64,000 nucleotides of DNA from Sva-07 sp963728355. Its GTDB lineage: Bacteria > Actinomycetota > Acidimicrobiia > Acidimicrobiales > Ilumatobacteraceae. The stretch is from the NCBI GenBank assembly GCA_963728355.1, contig CAVSJQ010000001.1, positions 124,001-188,000 on the forward strand, read 5' to 3'. Positions 8,200 through 16,714 of this stretch are shown piece after piece. Position 1 is the first letter of the stretch. Every line of letters begins with the position of its first letter. Position numbers and translations under genes: made by a program. Below the pieces are notes generated by a model that saw only the letters and a list, made by a program, of their open reading frames with translations, ran no database searches and was not told the origin of the DNA.

Positions 8200-9243
8200 A
8201 TGGGAAAGGCCGACGATTTCGGGGAAGCGGTCCACATCGAGGCCGGCCCGCGGACCGTTTCGATCACCAATCCGGCCAAGGTGATGTTCCCGTCGGTCGG
8301 CCCCGACAAGGAGCCGCGCACGAAGCTCGATCTGGCCCGCTACTACGTTGCCGTCGCCGACGCCTTGATGCCGACGGTACGCGACCGGCCCGTGCTGCTC
8401 GAGCGCTATCCGAACGGCGTTCGCGAGAAGTCATTCTTCCAGAAACGGATCCCCGAGTCGGCTCCCGACTGGCTCGCGACCACGACCGTCGAGACGATCA
8501 ACGGCACCTCGTCACGGGCCCTTGTCGTCGCAGATCTGGCCCACGTGCTCTGGGCGGTGAACATGGGCGTGCTCGGCTTGCATGTCTGGCCCTTCCGCGC
8601 CTCGGCGCCCGAGGACCACGACGAGATGCGCATCGACCTCGACCCCTCCCCTGGCGTCACGTTCGACATGGTCCGTGAGTCGGCGGGGCACGTCCGCGAC
8701 CTCCTGGCCGAGTACGGGATGATCGGCTTCGCCAAGACGACCGGGAGCAAGGGCATCCACGTCTTCGTGCGCGTCGAGCCGGGTTGGGACTCCTTCGCCG
8801 TGCGCGGCGCGGTCGTGGCACTCGGACGGGAGCTCGCCCGACGCCATCCCGATCTGATCACCGACAACTGGTGGAAGGAGGAACGGGGCAGCCGTGTCTT
8901 CGTGGACTTCAACCAGAACGCTCCGCACAAGAACATGTTCGGTGCGTGGGGTGTCCGGCCGCGGGTGGGCGCGCAGGTGTCGACACCGTTCCGCTGGGAC
9001 GAGCTCGACTCGATCGACCCCGATGCGATGACGGTCGACACAGTGCCCGCTCGCCTCGCCGAGCAGGGCGATCCCTGGGAGCTGATGGACGATGCTCCGG
9101 TGTCGATCGCACCCCTCGTCGAACGGTTCGCCGCCGATCTCGCCGACGGGATCCCGGACGCACCATGGCCGCCGGTGTACCCGAAGATGCCGAACGAGGC
9201 GCCGCGGGTGCAACCCAGCAGAGCACGACGCCCGGACACCTGA
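8200..9243 (+). CDS. LigD-type primase-polymerase domain protein (stand-alone)
   Basis: Archaeo-eukaryotic primase-superfamily polymerase of the LigD PolDom type, used in non-homologous end joining to fill gaps with nucleotides. The 347-residue protein has the catalytic DLD pair (Asp146, Asp148 in RIDLDPSP) and the nucleotide-binding GSKGIHVFV motif. The N-terminal motifs include LLERYPNGV and FFQKRIPESAPDW. It has no ligase or phosphoesterase domain, and neither Ku nor an ATP-dependent ligase is visible in the window, so partners would be encoded elsewhere. The start ATG is seven bases after a TAACGT box supplied by a palindromic repeat. Confidence 0.88.
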   Translation: MGKADDFGEAVHIEAGPRTVSITNPAKVMFPSVGPDKEPRTKLDLARYYVAVADALMPTVRDRPVLLERYPNGVREKSFFQKRIPESAPDWLATTTVETINGTSSRALVVADLAHVLWAVNMGVLGLHVWPFRASAPEDHDEMRIDLDPSPGVTFDMVRESAGHVRDLLAEYGMIGFAKTTGSKGIHVFVRVEPGWDSFAVRGAVVALGRELARRHPDLITDNWWKEERGSRVFVDFNQNAPHKNMFGAWGVRPRVGAQVSTPFRWDELDSIDPDAMTVDTVPARLAEQGDPWELMDDAPVSIAPLVERFAADLADGIPDAPWPPVYPKMPNEAPRVQPSRARRPDT

Positions 9244-9298
9244 GGCAGCCCGGCGCTGAGCAGCCCGGCACGCGTGCGATCCTCCACGGCGGTGGCCA

Positions 9299-10225
9299 TC
9301 ACACGGGCCGCGCGACGTCGGATGCACTGCGCCCCACGAGCACCAGGCCGACCATCACCGCCACCACGCCCAGCCACCCGACCGATGGGATCGACTCGTC
9401 GAGGACCACCGCGGCGAGCAACGCCGCCGTCAGCGGCTCGGCGAGCACCAGCGTCACCGCCGTCGCCGACGACAGTCGGCGCAGACCGTAACCGAACAAC
9501 ACGTAGGCGAGACCTGTCGCGACCACGCCGAGATACAGCGCCATCGCCAATCCGGCTCGTGTGGTCAGCCACGTGAGCGACTCCCCGATCGAGAGCACCA
9601 GGACGACGACGACGCCGATCGAGAACGGGATCGCGAGCGCAGCCGTCGAGGCCAATCCTCGTTCCATCGTCGCTTTCGAGGTGACCGAGTAGGTGGCGTA
9701 ACCGAAACCGGCGGCGAGTGCGGCCACTACGCCCACGAGGTCGATCGCCGTACCGCCGGCGTCGACAGCGGCGATCAGCACGCCGACGCCGACGACGGTC
9801 ACGACGGTGCCCCGGAGCCACGTCATCGTGGGGCGGACCCGCCGGAACCTCCAGTCGAGTCCGGCCGCGAAGAACGGACCACTGGCGATCGCCACGACGG
9901 TCCCGACCGCCACCCCGGCGCGATCGACGGCCACGAAGAACAGCGGCGTGTAGATCGCCACCCCGATCCCGCCGATCACCAGGAGCGCACGGAGCGACCT
10001 GAGCGCGGCCAGCGTCGGCAACGGTTGGTGCCGCCGATTTGCCACGACCACCGCCCACAGCACGACGGAGCCGATGGCGATCCGAGCGGCACCCACCGTC
10101 AGCGAGCTGGCCGAGTCCGGCCCGAGCTCGCGAGCGGTGCCACTGGTGCCGAAGAGCACCGCAGCGCCGACCACGGCGCCGACCGCAGCCACCGTCGCTG
10201 GAGAGGCAACCTGACGGCCGTACAC
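9299..10225 (-). CDS. EamA/DMT-family transporter
   Basis: A polytopic membrane protein of about 308 residues with ten predicted hydrophobic segments and the duplicated EamA fold, as in drug/metabolite exporters. The second repeat contains VVATGLAYVLFGYGLRRLSSATAVTLVLAEPLTAALLA, a conserved EamA pattern. GTG 10225 is preferred over the longer frame because CAGACT lies six to seven bases upstream on the minus strand. It is divergent from the pirin gene. The substrate cannot be read from sequence; amino acids or drugs are typical of the family. Confidence 0.82.
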   Translation of the reverse strand: MYGRQVASPATVAAVGAVVGAAVLFGTSGTARELGPDSASSLTVGAARIAIGSVVLWAVVVANRRHQPLPTLAALRSLRALLVIGGIGVAIYTPLFFVAVDRAGVAVGTVVAIASGPFFAAGLDWRFRRVRPTMTWLRGTVVTVVGVGVLIAAVDAGGTAIDLVGVVAALAAGFGYATYSVTSKATMERGLASTAALAIPFSIGVVVVLVLSIGESLTWLTTRAGLAMALYLGVVATGLAYVLFGYGLRRLSSATAVTLVLAEPLTAALLAAVVLDESIPSVGWLGVVAVMVGLVLVGRSASDVARPV

Positions 10226-10329
10226 CGGGTCAGTCTGACCTGACCGTCGACACCATCCGCAGCCGCACCGTGCGGGCAACGCCGGATCCCAACCGGAATA
10301 TCATTGCGTCCGCAACGGTTGAACCTGTC

Positions 10330-11046
10330 ATGTCCACCACTCCGACCATCGACGTCAGGCGAGCGGGCGAGCGGCCACACACGAAGATCGGCTGGCTCGA
10401 CTCCAAGCACTCGTTCAGCTTCGGCCGTCACTATGACCCGACCAACACGGGTCACGGCTTGCTGCTCGTCAACAACGACGACATCGTGCGCGGTGGTTCC
10501 GGCTTCGACACGCATCCGCACCGCGACATGGAAATCGTGACGTGGGTGCTGTCGGGTGAACTCGAACACAAGGACTCCGAGCGCAACCGCGGGGTCCTCT
10601 ATCCAGGTCTCGCACAGCGCATGTCGGCGGGCACCGGCATCTGGCACAGCGAGATGAACAACTCGAGCAACGCCGACGTGCACTTCGTCCAGATGTGGGT
10701 GCCGCCCGACACCGAATCGATCGACCCCAGCTACGAGCAACTGGACATCAACGCCGAGCTGGACAAGGGCGGTCTCGTGCCGATCGCGTCCGGCAAGGGG
10801 CACGATGCGGCGATTTCCATCCGCCAGCGCGGGGCCGTGCTGTGGGGTGGACGGCTCGGCGCCGGTGAGACGGCCGCGGTTCCCGACGACCGTCACGTCC
10901 ACGTCTTCGTCGCCCGCGGCGCCGCACGACTCGATGGCGCCGGCGCACTGTCGAGCGGCGATGCCGTGCGTCTCACTGCAGCAGGATCGCCGACCTTGAG
11001 TGCGGGTCCCGACGGCGCCGAGGTGCTGATCTGGGCGACGGCGTGA
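10330..11046 (+). CDS. Pirin family protein
   Basis: A bicupin protein of 238 residues. The iron-binding set typical of pirins is present: His62, His64 (THPHRDMEIVTWVLSG), His106 and Glu108 (GIWHSEMN). Bacterial pirins include quercetin 2,3-dioxygenases and redox-sensing regulators, so the exact activity is open. The upstream gap holds a TATCAT -10-like element (10299-10304), giving a leader of roughly 20 bases. The nitroreductase gene follows after 12 bases, and a shared role in quinone or aromatic redox chemistry is possible. Confidence 0.87.
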   Translation: MSTTPTIDVRRAGERPHTKIGWLDSKHSFSFGRHYDPTNTGHGLLLVNNDDIVRGGSGFDTHPHRDMEIVTWVLSGELEHKDSERNRGVLYPGLAQRMSAGTGIWHSEMNNSSNADVHFVQMWVPPDTESIDPSYEQLDINAELDKGGLVPIASGKGHDAAISIRQRGAVLWGGRLGAGETAAVPDDRHVHVFVARGAARLDGAGALSSGDAVRLTAAGSPTLSAGPDGAEVLIWATA

Positions 11047-11058
11047 CATCCTGACGGC

Positions 11059-11646
11059 ATGACAGGCGAGGAGCAGGTCGCACGGAGGCGATTCGACGAC
11101 TTCGCCGACCTCGTCCGAGCGCGGCGCACCTCGATGATCGTCGACCAGGGCCGAGATGTCCCGCTCGAGGTCGTCGACGAGCTCTGCGCGCTCGCCTCGT
11201 GGGCGCCGAATCACAAGAAGACCTGGCCCTGGAGGTTCGCCGTGTTCACCGGCGAGGGCCGCCATCGGCTGGGCGACACCATGGCCGACGAGATGGAACG
11301 TACGGGGTTCGGCGACGACGCCAAGCGCGCCAAGACCCGCACGAAGTACCTCCGCACCCCAGCCGTCCTGGTCGTGGGCTGCGCGGCCCACGACAACGAG
11401 ATGCTGCACGCCGAGAACCGTGACGCGGTCGCCGCCGGCATCCAGAACCTGCTGCTGGGAGCAACCGCGCTCGGCCTGGCGAGCTTCTGGTCGACGCCCG
11501 CGATCACGCAGCCACCGGCCGTGCTCGAGCTGTGCAGATTCGCGCCCGACGACCGCCTCATCGGCGTGATCTATCTCGGCTGGGCGACGCAGGAGTGCCC
11601 CCCGCCCGAACGCCCCCCGCTTCCCGTCATCCGCATCACGACGTGA
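11059..11646 (+). CDS. Nitroreductase family protein (FMN-dependent)
   Basis: A 195-residue FMN oxidoreductase of the nitroreductase fold. Conserved features are the N-terminal RRTSMIV arginine patch, ASWAPNHKKTWPWRFAVF around the FMN phosphate site, GIQNLLLGATALGLASFW in the core helix, and a C-terminal IGVIYLGWA. It probably uses NAD(P)H to reduce quinones or nitro compounds. CATCCT ends six bases before the ATG, so it may have its own leaderless promoter even though pirin is 12 bases upstream. Confidence 0.88.
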   Translation: MTGEEQVARRRFDDFADLVRARRTSMIVDQGRDVPLEVVDELCALASWAPNHKKTWPWRFAVFTGEGRHRLGDTMADEMERTGFGDDAKRAKTRTKYLRTPAVLVVGCAAHDNEMLHAENRDAVAAGIQNLLLGATALGLASFWSTPAITQPPAVLELCRFAPDDRLIGVIYLGWATQECPPPERPPLPVIRITT

Positions 11647-11684
11647 CCATTGCACCGGCTGCCGTGCCGGACGATGATCGAGGT

Positions 11685-11948
11685 GTGCGGCCGACCGCGA
11701 TGACGATGATGGCGATACTCGTGGCATCGGCGGGGGCCGTGGCCTGCGGGAGCGACGCCGAGCCGAGCGGCACGACGACCGCCATCGCCAACCCGGCGTC
11801 GGTGTTCTGTGTCGAGCAGGGTGGCACGGTCGACATCCTCGACGAGGCCGACGGCCAGGTCGGCTACTGCGAACTCCCCGACGGAACACGTATCGAGGAG
11901 TGGGAGTACCTCCGCTCGCAGAACCCGATCGCCACCACCGAACCGTGA
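11685..11948 (+). CDS. Small DUF333-type lipoprotein
   Basis: An 87-residue exported protein. A short hydrophobic signal ends in a lipobox (ASAGAVAC), after which the acylated Cys starts a Ser/Thr-rich linker. The C-terminal part, NPASVFCVEQGGTVDILDE and GYCELPDGTRIEEWEY, matches the short DUF333 pattern with two Cys that may pair. GTG 11685 is chosen because GATGAT lies six bases before it; ATG 11700 is the alternative. Function is unknown; DUF333 proteins are often linked to stress or envelope operons. Confidence 0.68.
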   Translation: MRPTAMTMMAILVASAGAVACGSDAEPSGTTTAIANPASVFCVEQGGTVDILDEADGQVGYCELPDGTRIEEWEYLRSQNPIATTEP

Positions 11949-11988
11949 GGTTTTCGCGCCAGGGGCGTTGCGCGGCGACAATGATCGC

Positions 11989-12603
11989 GTGAGCATCCAC
12001 GAGCAGCAGACCATCGTGACGCTCGACGTCGAAGGCGTGCTCGTGCCCGAGATCTGGATCGCGGTCGCGGAACGCACCGGCATCGACGGGCTTCGTCGGA
12101 CCACACGCGACGAACCGGACTACGACGTCCTGATGCGCTACCGCCTCGGGCTGCTCGACGAGCACCGCTTGACGATGTCGCTGATCGAGGACGTGATCGC
12201 TGGGCTCGAGCCCCTCGAGGGAGCCTGCGACTTCCTCGACGAGCTGCGGTCGGAGACGCAGGTCATCCTGCTGTCGGACACATTCGAGCAGTTCGCCCGC
12301 CCCTTGATGCGCCAGCTCGGTTGGCCCACCGTCCTGTGCCACCGCCTGGTCGTGGCCGACGACCGCATCGTCGACTACCGGCTCCGCCAGCCCAACCAGA
12401 AGCAGCATGCCGTCGAGGCGCTGCGAGCGTTGAACTATCGGGTGGTGGCCGCAGGCGACAGCTACAACGACACCGCAATGCTCGCCGCCGCCGACGCCGG
12501 CTATCTGTTCCACGCGCCGGTCAACGTGATCGCCGAATTCGACCAGTTCCCGGCGCTCGACACCTACGACGACCTGCTCACTGCCATCCGCTCACACCGG
12601 TAG
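11989..12603 (+). CDS. thrH: ThrH-type phosphoserine phosphatase / homoserine phosphotransferase
   Basis: A HAD-superfamily enzyme of 204 residues. It closely follows the ThrH pattern: LDVEGVLVPEIWIAVAERTGI with the nucleophile Asp13 and Glu15, RDEPDYDVLM, ILLSDTF, PTVLCH and AAGDSYNDTAML. ThrH dephosphorylates phosphoserine and can pass the phosphate to homoserine, linking serine and threonine synthesis. GACAAT six bases before GTG 11989 supports the start and a leaderless transcript. A P-type ATPase gene follows on the same strand after 56 bases. Confidence 0.9.
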   Translation: MSIHEQQTIVTLDVEGVLVPEIWIAVAERTGIDGLRRTTRDEPDYDVLMRYRLGLLDEHRLTMSLIEDVIAGLEPLEGACDFLDELRSETQVILLSDTFEQFARPLMRQLGWPTVLCHRLVVADDRIVDYRLRQPNQKQHAVEALRALNYRVVAAGDSYNDTAMLAAADAGYLFHAPVNVIAEFDQFPALDTYDDLLTAIRSHR

Positions 12604-12659
12604 CCAGCTGCCGGTCGAGCGACCGGTGCCGACACGTCTCGGAGGGGACCAAGTCCCTG

Positions 12660-15299
12660 GTGGCGGTGACCGGCTGGGACGACATTGGAATCGTGCCGCG
12701 GATCGCTGCGCCGGTCGGATTGACGTCCACACAGGCTGCGCAACGCCTCCGGGAGTACGGCCCGAACGCACTGCCCGAGGCGACCGGCACGCCGCTGTGG
12801 AAGCAGCTGCTCGAGCAACTCACCCACTTCTTCGCCGCGATGCTGTGGGCGGCGGGGGCGCTGGCGATCGTCGGTGGTCTTCCTGAACTCGGTGTCGCCA
12901 TCTTCGTGGTGATCGTCGTCAACGGTGTGTTCGCCTTCGCCCAGGAGCACCGGGCGGAGCGGGCGGCGCAGGCACTACGTGAGCTGCTCCCCCGCCGGGC
13001 CACCGTCGTGCGCGATGGATCCCCGATCGACATCGACGCCGCCGACGTCGTTGCCGGAGATCTCGTCGTCCTCACCGACGGCGAGCGTGTGGCGGCGGAC
13101 ATGCGGTGCATCGAGAGCCACGGACTGCTCGTGGACACCTCGACGCTCACCGGCGAGAGCGTGCCGGACTCGGTCGGCGTCGACGATGACCTGCGGGCGG
13201 GGACATTCGTCGTGGAGGGTGAGGGCCGGGCGGTCGTGACCGCGACCGGGCCGGACACCGAGTTCTCGCGGATCGCCGTCCTGACGCAGGGCACGGTGCG
13301 GCCGGACACGCCCCTGACCAGGGAACTGCATCGCCTGGTGCGGACCGTTGCGGCGATCGCCGTCGGAGCCGGAACCGGCTTCTTCCTGCTGACGCTGGCA
13401 CTCGACACGCCACCGTCGGACGGCTTCCTGTTCGCCATCGGCATCACGGTGGCACTGGTTCCCGAGGGGCTGCTCCCGACGGTCACGCTGTCGTTGGCGA
13501 TCGGCGCCCAACGCATGGCGAAGGAGCATGCCCTGGTCCGCCGATTGGAGTCGGTGGAGACGCTCGGGTCGACGACGTTCATCTGCACCGACAAGACGGG
13601 GACCCTGACCCAGAACCGGATGCGAATCGTCGAGGTGTGGACGCCTGCGGGAGCTGTTCGGCGAGGTGGCTTCGGCTACGAACCCGACGGCGCCATCGAA
13701 CCGGCCGACACCGAGCTCCTCGGAGACGTCACCGAGACCGCCCGGGTCGCTCGGGCTTGCTCCCGCGGGCGCGCCGTGCGATCCGACGACGGAACCTGGA
13801 GCGCCCGGGGCGACCCGATGGAGGCGGCCATCGACGCGCTCGCGAGGCAACTCTCCGGCGAAGCGCCCGCAGGCGACGACGTCGTGGCCAGGTTCGCGTT
13901 CGATCCCCGGCGACGCCGCTCGTCGGTGGTCACCCGCGACGAGGTGATGGTGAAGGGCGCACCGGATGCGGTCCTCGAACGCTGCCGACTCGACGACACC
14001 GCCTGCGGCCATGCGGCGGCCGTCGTCCACCGGCTGTCCGAACGAGGTCTACGCGTGCTGGCCGTGGCGAAGCGACCAGTGACCCAGCCCGCGCCGCTCA
14101 CGGCGGACGACGCCGAGCGCGATCTGGAGTTGCTCGGCCTGCTGGGATTCGAGGATCCTCCACGTCCCGAAGCGCGCGAGGCGATCGCTGCGTGCCGTGC
14201 AGCGGGGATCCGAGTGGCGATGGTCACCGGCGACGGGGCCCAGACCGCAACGGCGATCGCCGACGAGACGGGTCTGCGCTCCGCTGGCGGGCTCGTGCTC
14301 ATCGGATCTGAACTGCCCGAGGACGAACAGGTACTGGGAGCGCTCGTCGATCGCGACGGCGTCGTCGTCGCGCGCGTCACGCCCGAGGACAAGTTGCGCA
14401 TCGCCCGCGCGCTGCGAGCGCGCGCCCACGTCGTCGCCATGACGGGCGACGGCGTCAACGACGGCCCCGCGCTGCGGGAGGCGGACATCGGTATCGCTAT
14501 GGGAGCGAGCGGCAGCGACGTCGCACGCGAGGCGGCGGACCTGGTCCTGCTCGACGACAACTTCGCAACGATCGTCGCCGCCGTCCGGCAGGGACGAGCG
14601 ACCTTCGCGAACGCCCGCCGGTTCCTCACCTATCACCTCAGCGACAACGTGGCCGAGCTCACCCCCTTCGCGATCTGGGCATTGTCGGGTGGGCGGTTCC
14701 CGCTGGCACTGGGGGTGCTCCAGGTGCTCGCCCTCGACATCGGCACCGACACGCTGTCGGCAGCGGCGCTCGGCGGCGAGCCCGCCGCGCCACAGGTGAT
14801 GGAGCAGCCACCGAGTTCGGGCCGCCTGCTCGATCGAACCGTGGCGCAGCGCGCGTTCGGGTTCCTCGGGCCGACCGAGGCGCTGTTCGAGATGACGGCC
14901 TTCGTGGTCGCCCTCTGGGTTGCCGGCTGGCGCTTCGGCGACGGCGTGCCATCGGACGGCCCGCTCAACGCGGCGTCGGGCGCAGCCTTCCTGACGGTCG
15001 TCGTGGCCCAATCGGCGAACGCCTTCGCGTGTCGCAGCACACGTCGACCGGCATGGAGGCTCGGCTGGTTCGGCAACCGGTTCCTGGTGATCTCCGTGCT
15101 GATCGAGCTCGCGTTCGCCATCGCCGTGATCGCCATCCCGTCCGCCGCCGGTCTGCTCGACCATCGCTGGCCGCCCGCGGCAGCGTGGATACCGATCCTG
15201 CTGTCGGCGCCTGCGGTCCTCGTCGTGGACGCCGCCTGGAAGCGTGCCCAGCGACCCGAGCCCGGCGACGGCGGCCGTCAGCCAGGAACGCGTGCGTAG
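12660..15299 (+). CDS. P2-type cation-transporting ATPase
   Basis: An 879-residue integral membrane ion pump. Visible parts in order are the N-terminal cation-ATPase domain (GLTSTQAAQRLREYGPNALPE), TM1-2, the actuator loop with TGES, TM4 with the P2-type PEGL motif (VPEGLLPTVTLSLA), the phosphorylation site ICTDKTGTLTQN (Asp311), the hinge GDGVNDGPALREADIGIAMG, and about six C-terminal TM segments. The PEGL region resembles Na+/K+- and Ca2+-type pumps rather than heavy-metal CPx pumps. The first usable start is GTG 12660, with GGAGGGG at 12641-12647 upstream. Its 3' end overlaps the convergent MFS gene by 22 bases. Confidence 0.92.
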   Translation: MAVTGWDDIGIVPRIAAPVGLTSTQAAQRLREYGPNALPEATGTPLWKQLLEQLTHFFAAMLWAAGALAIVGGLPELGVAIFVVIVVNGVFAFAQEHRAERAAQALRELLPRRATVVRDGSPIDIDAADVVAGDLVVLTDGERVAADMRCIESHGLLVDTSTLTGESVPDSVGVDDDLRAGTFVVEGEGRAVVTATGPDTEFSRIAVLTQGTVRPDTPLTRELHRLVRTVAAIAVGAGTGFFLLTLALDTPPSDGFLFAIGITVALVPEGLLPTVTLSLAIGAQRMAKEHALVRRLESVETLGSTTFICTDKTGTLTQNRMRIVEVWTPAGAVRRGGFGYEPDGAIEPADTELLGDVTETARVARACSRGRAVRSDDGTWSARGDPMEAAIDALARQLSGEAPAGDDVVARFAFDPRRRRSSVVTRDEVMVKGAPDAVLERCRLDDTACGHAAAVVHRLSERGLRVLAVAKRPVTQPAPLTADDAERDLELLGLLGFEDPPRPEAREAIAACRAAGIRVAMVTGDGAQTATAIADETGLRSAGGLVLIGSELPEDEQVLGALVDRDGVVVARVTPEDKLRIARALRARAHVVAMTGDGVNDGPALREADIGIAMGASGSDVAREAADLVLLDDNFATIVAAVRQGRATFANARRFLTYHLSDNVAELTPFAIWALSGGRFPLALGVLQVLALDIGTDTLSAAALGGEPAAPQVMEQPPSSGRLLDRTVAQRAFGFLGPTEALFEMTAFVVALWVAGWRFGDGVPSDGPLNAASGAAFLTVVVAQSANAFACRSTRRPAWRLGWFGNRFLVISVLIELAFAIAVIAIPSAAGLLDHRWPPAAAWIPILLSAPAVLVVDAAWKRAQRPEPGDGGRQPGTRA

Positions 15300-16714
15300 C
15301 GGTCGACGCCGCGCAGCACGACCGGCAACATCAACCCGACGGCGATGAGGATGCTGCCGCTGACGAAGATCGCCGAGCGCACCCCGAACTGGTTGGCCAG
15401 CAGTCCGCCGGCGAGCGCACCGAACGGCATGCCCAGATACACGAGGAAGCGGTAGCTGGCGCCGACCCGACCGAGCATCTCGTCGGGGATGACCCGTTGG
15501 CGCAGTGCCAGGGTCAGCACGTTCCACACCATCACCGAACCGAGGGAGACCGCTGAGAGTGCACCGACGACGACCGGCGACGACGTCACCGCCATCAACC
15601 ACGTCGACGCCCCGGACCCGACCACCGAGATGGTGAGCGTGATCCGCAGCGAGAATCGTCGGAAGCGAGGAGCGATCAAGGAGCCGGCAATGCCGCCGAG
15701 CGCCCCGGGCACGAGCAGGACGCCGTAGCCCAGTTCCGACAGCTCGAGCGTCTCGGTTGCGAAGATGACGAACACGGCGGTGCTGATGAACGACGCCGTG
15801 CCGAGCGCGGTCGACACCAGGGCGAGGGTGCGCAGCAAGCGGTGGTTCCAGAGCCATCGGATCCCTTCGGCGAGGCTGGCACGCATCGTCGGTCCATCGC
15901 CGGACGTGGATGGCGCTGCGGCCGGACGGTAGCTGCCACTCATCAGCGCCATCACGACGGCGGCGCCGGCGAAGGTCATCGCGTCGATCCCGAACGGGGC
16001 GGCGATCGCCAGACCGAACAACAATCCGCCGAGCGGTGGGCCGACGAGGTCGTTCATCGCCAGCTCGGTCGAGCCGAGCCGGCCGATCGCGCGCTCGAGG
16101 TCGGGACCGTCCACCGTCGCCGGCACCATCGCCATGCTCGAGCTGTCGACGACGGCCTCGGCCGACGCGAGCAGTACGGCGACGACGTAGATGACGATGA
16201 TCGACGCCTGTCCGAGCACGATCGCCGCAACCAGGACGCCCATGACCAGCGCACGCGCGATGTCGAGCCGCATCCGCAGCAGCCGCCGGTCGTACCGGTC
16301 GGCGAGGGCCCCGCCCGGCAGGATCAGGAACAGCCATGGCAGGCGCTGGGCGACGGTGACACCGGCGATCAGCCGCGGATCGGACGTGATCGAGGTGGCC
16401 AGCAGCGGCATCGCCACCAGGCGCAGTCCGTCGCCGAGGTTCGACAGTGCCGTGGCGGCCCACAGCAAGCGGAAGTTGCGCGGCAGTGGGGTGCCGAACC
16501 GCGCACGCCGCCCCGGCGGCCGTTCGATCGCCGGTGCGGTGAGTGGTGCGCCGTTGCCGCTGCGGTCCTCGGCGACGGCGCGGACGTCGGGCCGGGGTCG
16601 ACCGTCGAGCCCGGAGACGTCGACGCCGAGCGCTTCGAGGGCGGTGTCGAGTTCGTCGAGCGAGGCGCGCGAGACCGCTGCGTCGTCGCCGGTGTCCGAA
16701 CGCTGGATGCTCAC
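15278..16714 (-). CDS. MFS transporter (EntS/DHA3-like)
   Basis: A 478-residue major facilitator protein with about twelve TM segments preceded by an unusual hydrophilic extension of roughly 85 residues. That extension is rich in Asp, Arg and Pro and predicted disordered. The core starts at FRLLWAATALSNLGDGLRLVAMPL and contains the loop-2/3 motif GGALADRYDRR, typical of the DHA3 exporter group. The GTG start at 16714 overlaps the stop of the upstream mutase gene (GTGA), so the two are translationally coupled. Substrate is unknown. Confidence 0.85.
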   Translation of the reverse strand: MSIQRSDTGDDAAVSRASLDELDTALEALGVDVSGLDGRPRPDVRAVAEDRSGNGAPLTAPAIERPPGRRARFGTPLPRNFRLLWAATALSNLGDGLRLVAMPLLATSITSDPRLIAGVTVAQRLPWLFLILPGGALADRYDRRLLRMRLDIARALVMGVLVAAIVLGQASIIVIYVVAVLLASAEAVVDSSSMAMVPATVDGPDLERAIGRLGSTELAMNDLVGPPLGGLLFGLAIAAPFGIDAMTFAGAAVVMALMSGSYRPAAAPSTSGDGPTMRASLAEGIRWLWNHRLLRTLALVSTALGTASFISTAVFVIFATETLELSELGYGVLLVPGALGGIAGSLIAPRFRRFSLRITLTISVVGSGASTWLMAVTSSPVVVGALSAVSLGSVMVWNVLTLALRQRVIPDEMLGRVGASYRFLVYLGMPFGALAGGLLANQFGVRSAIFVSGSILIAVGLMLPVVLRGVDRYARVPG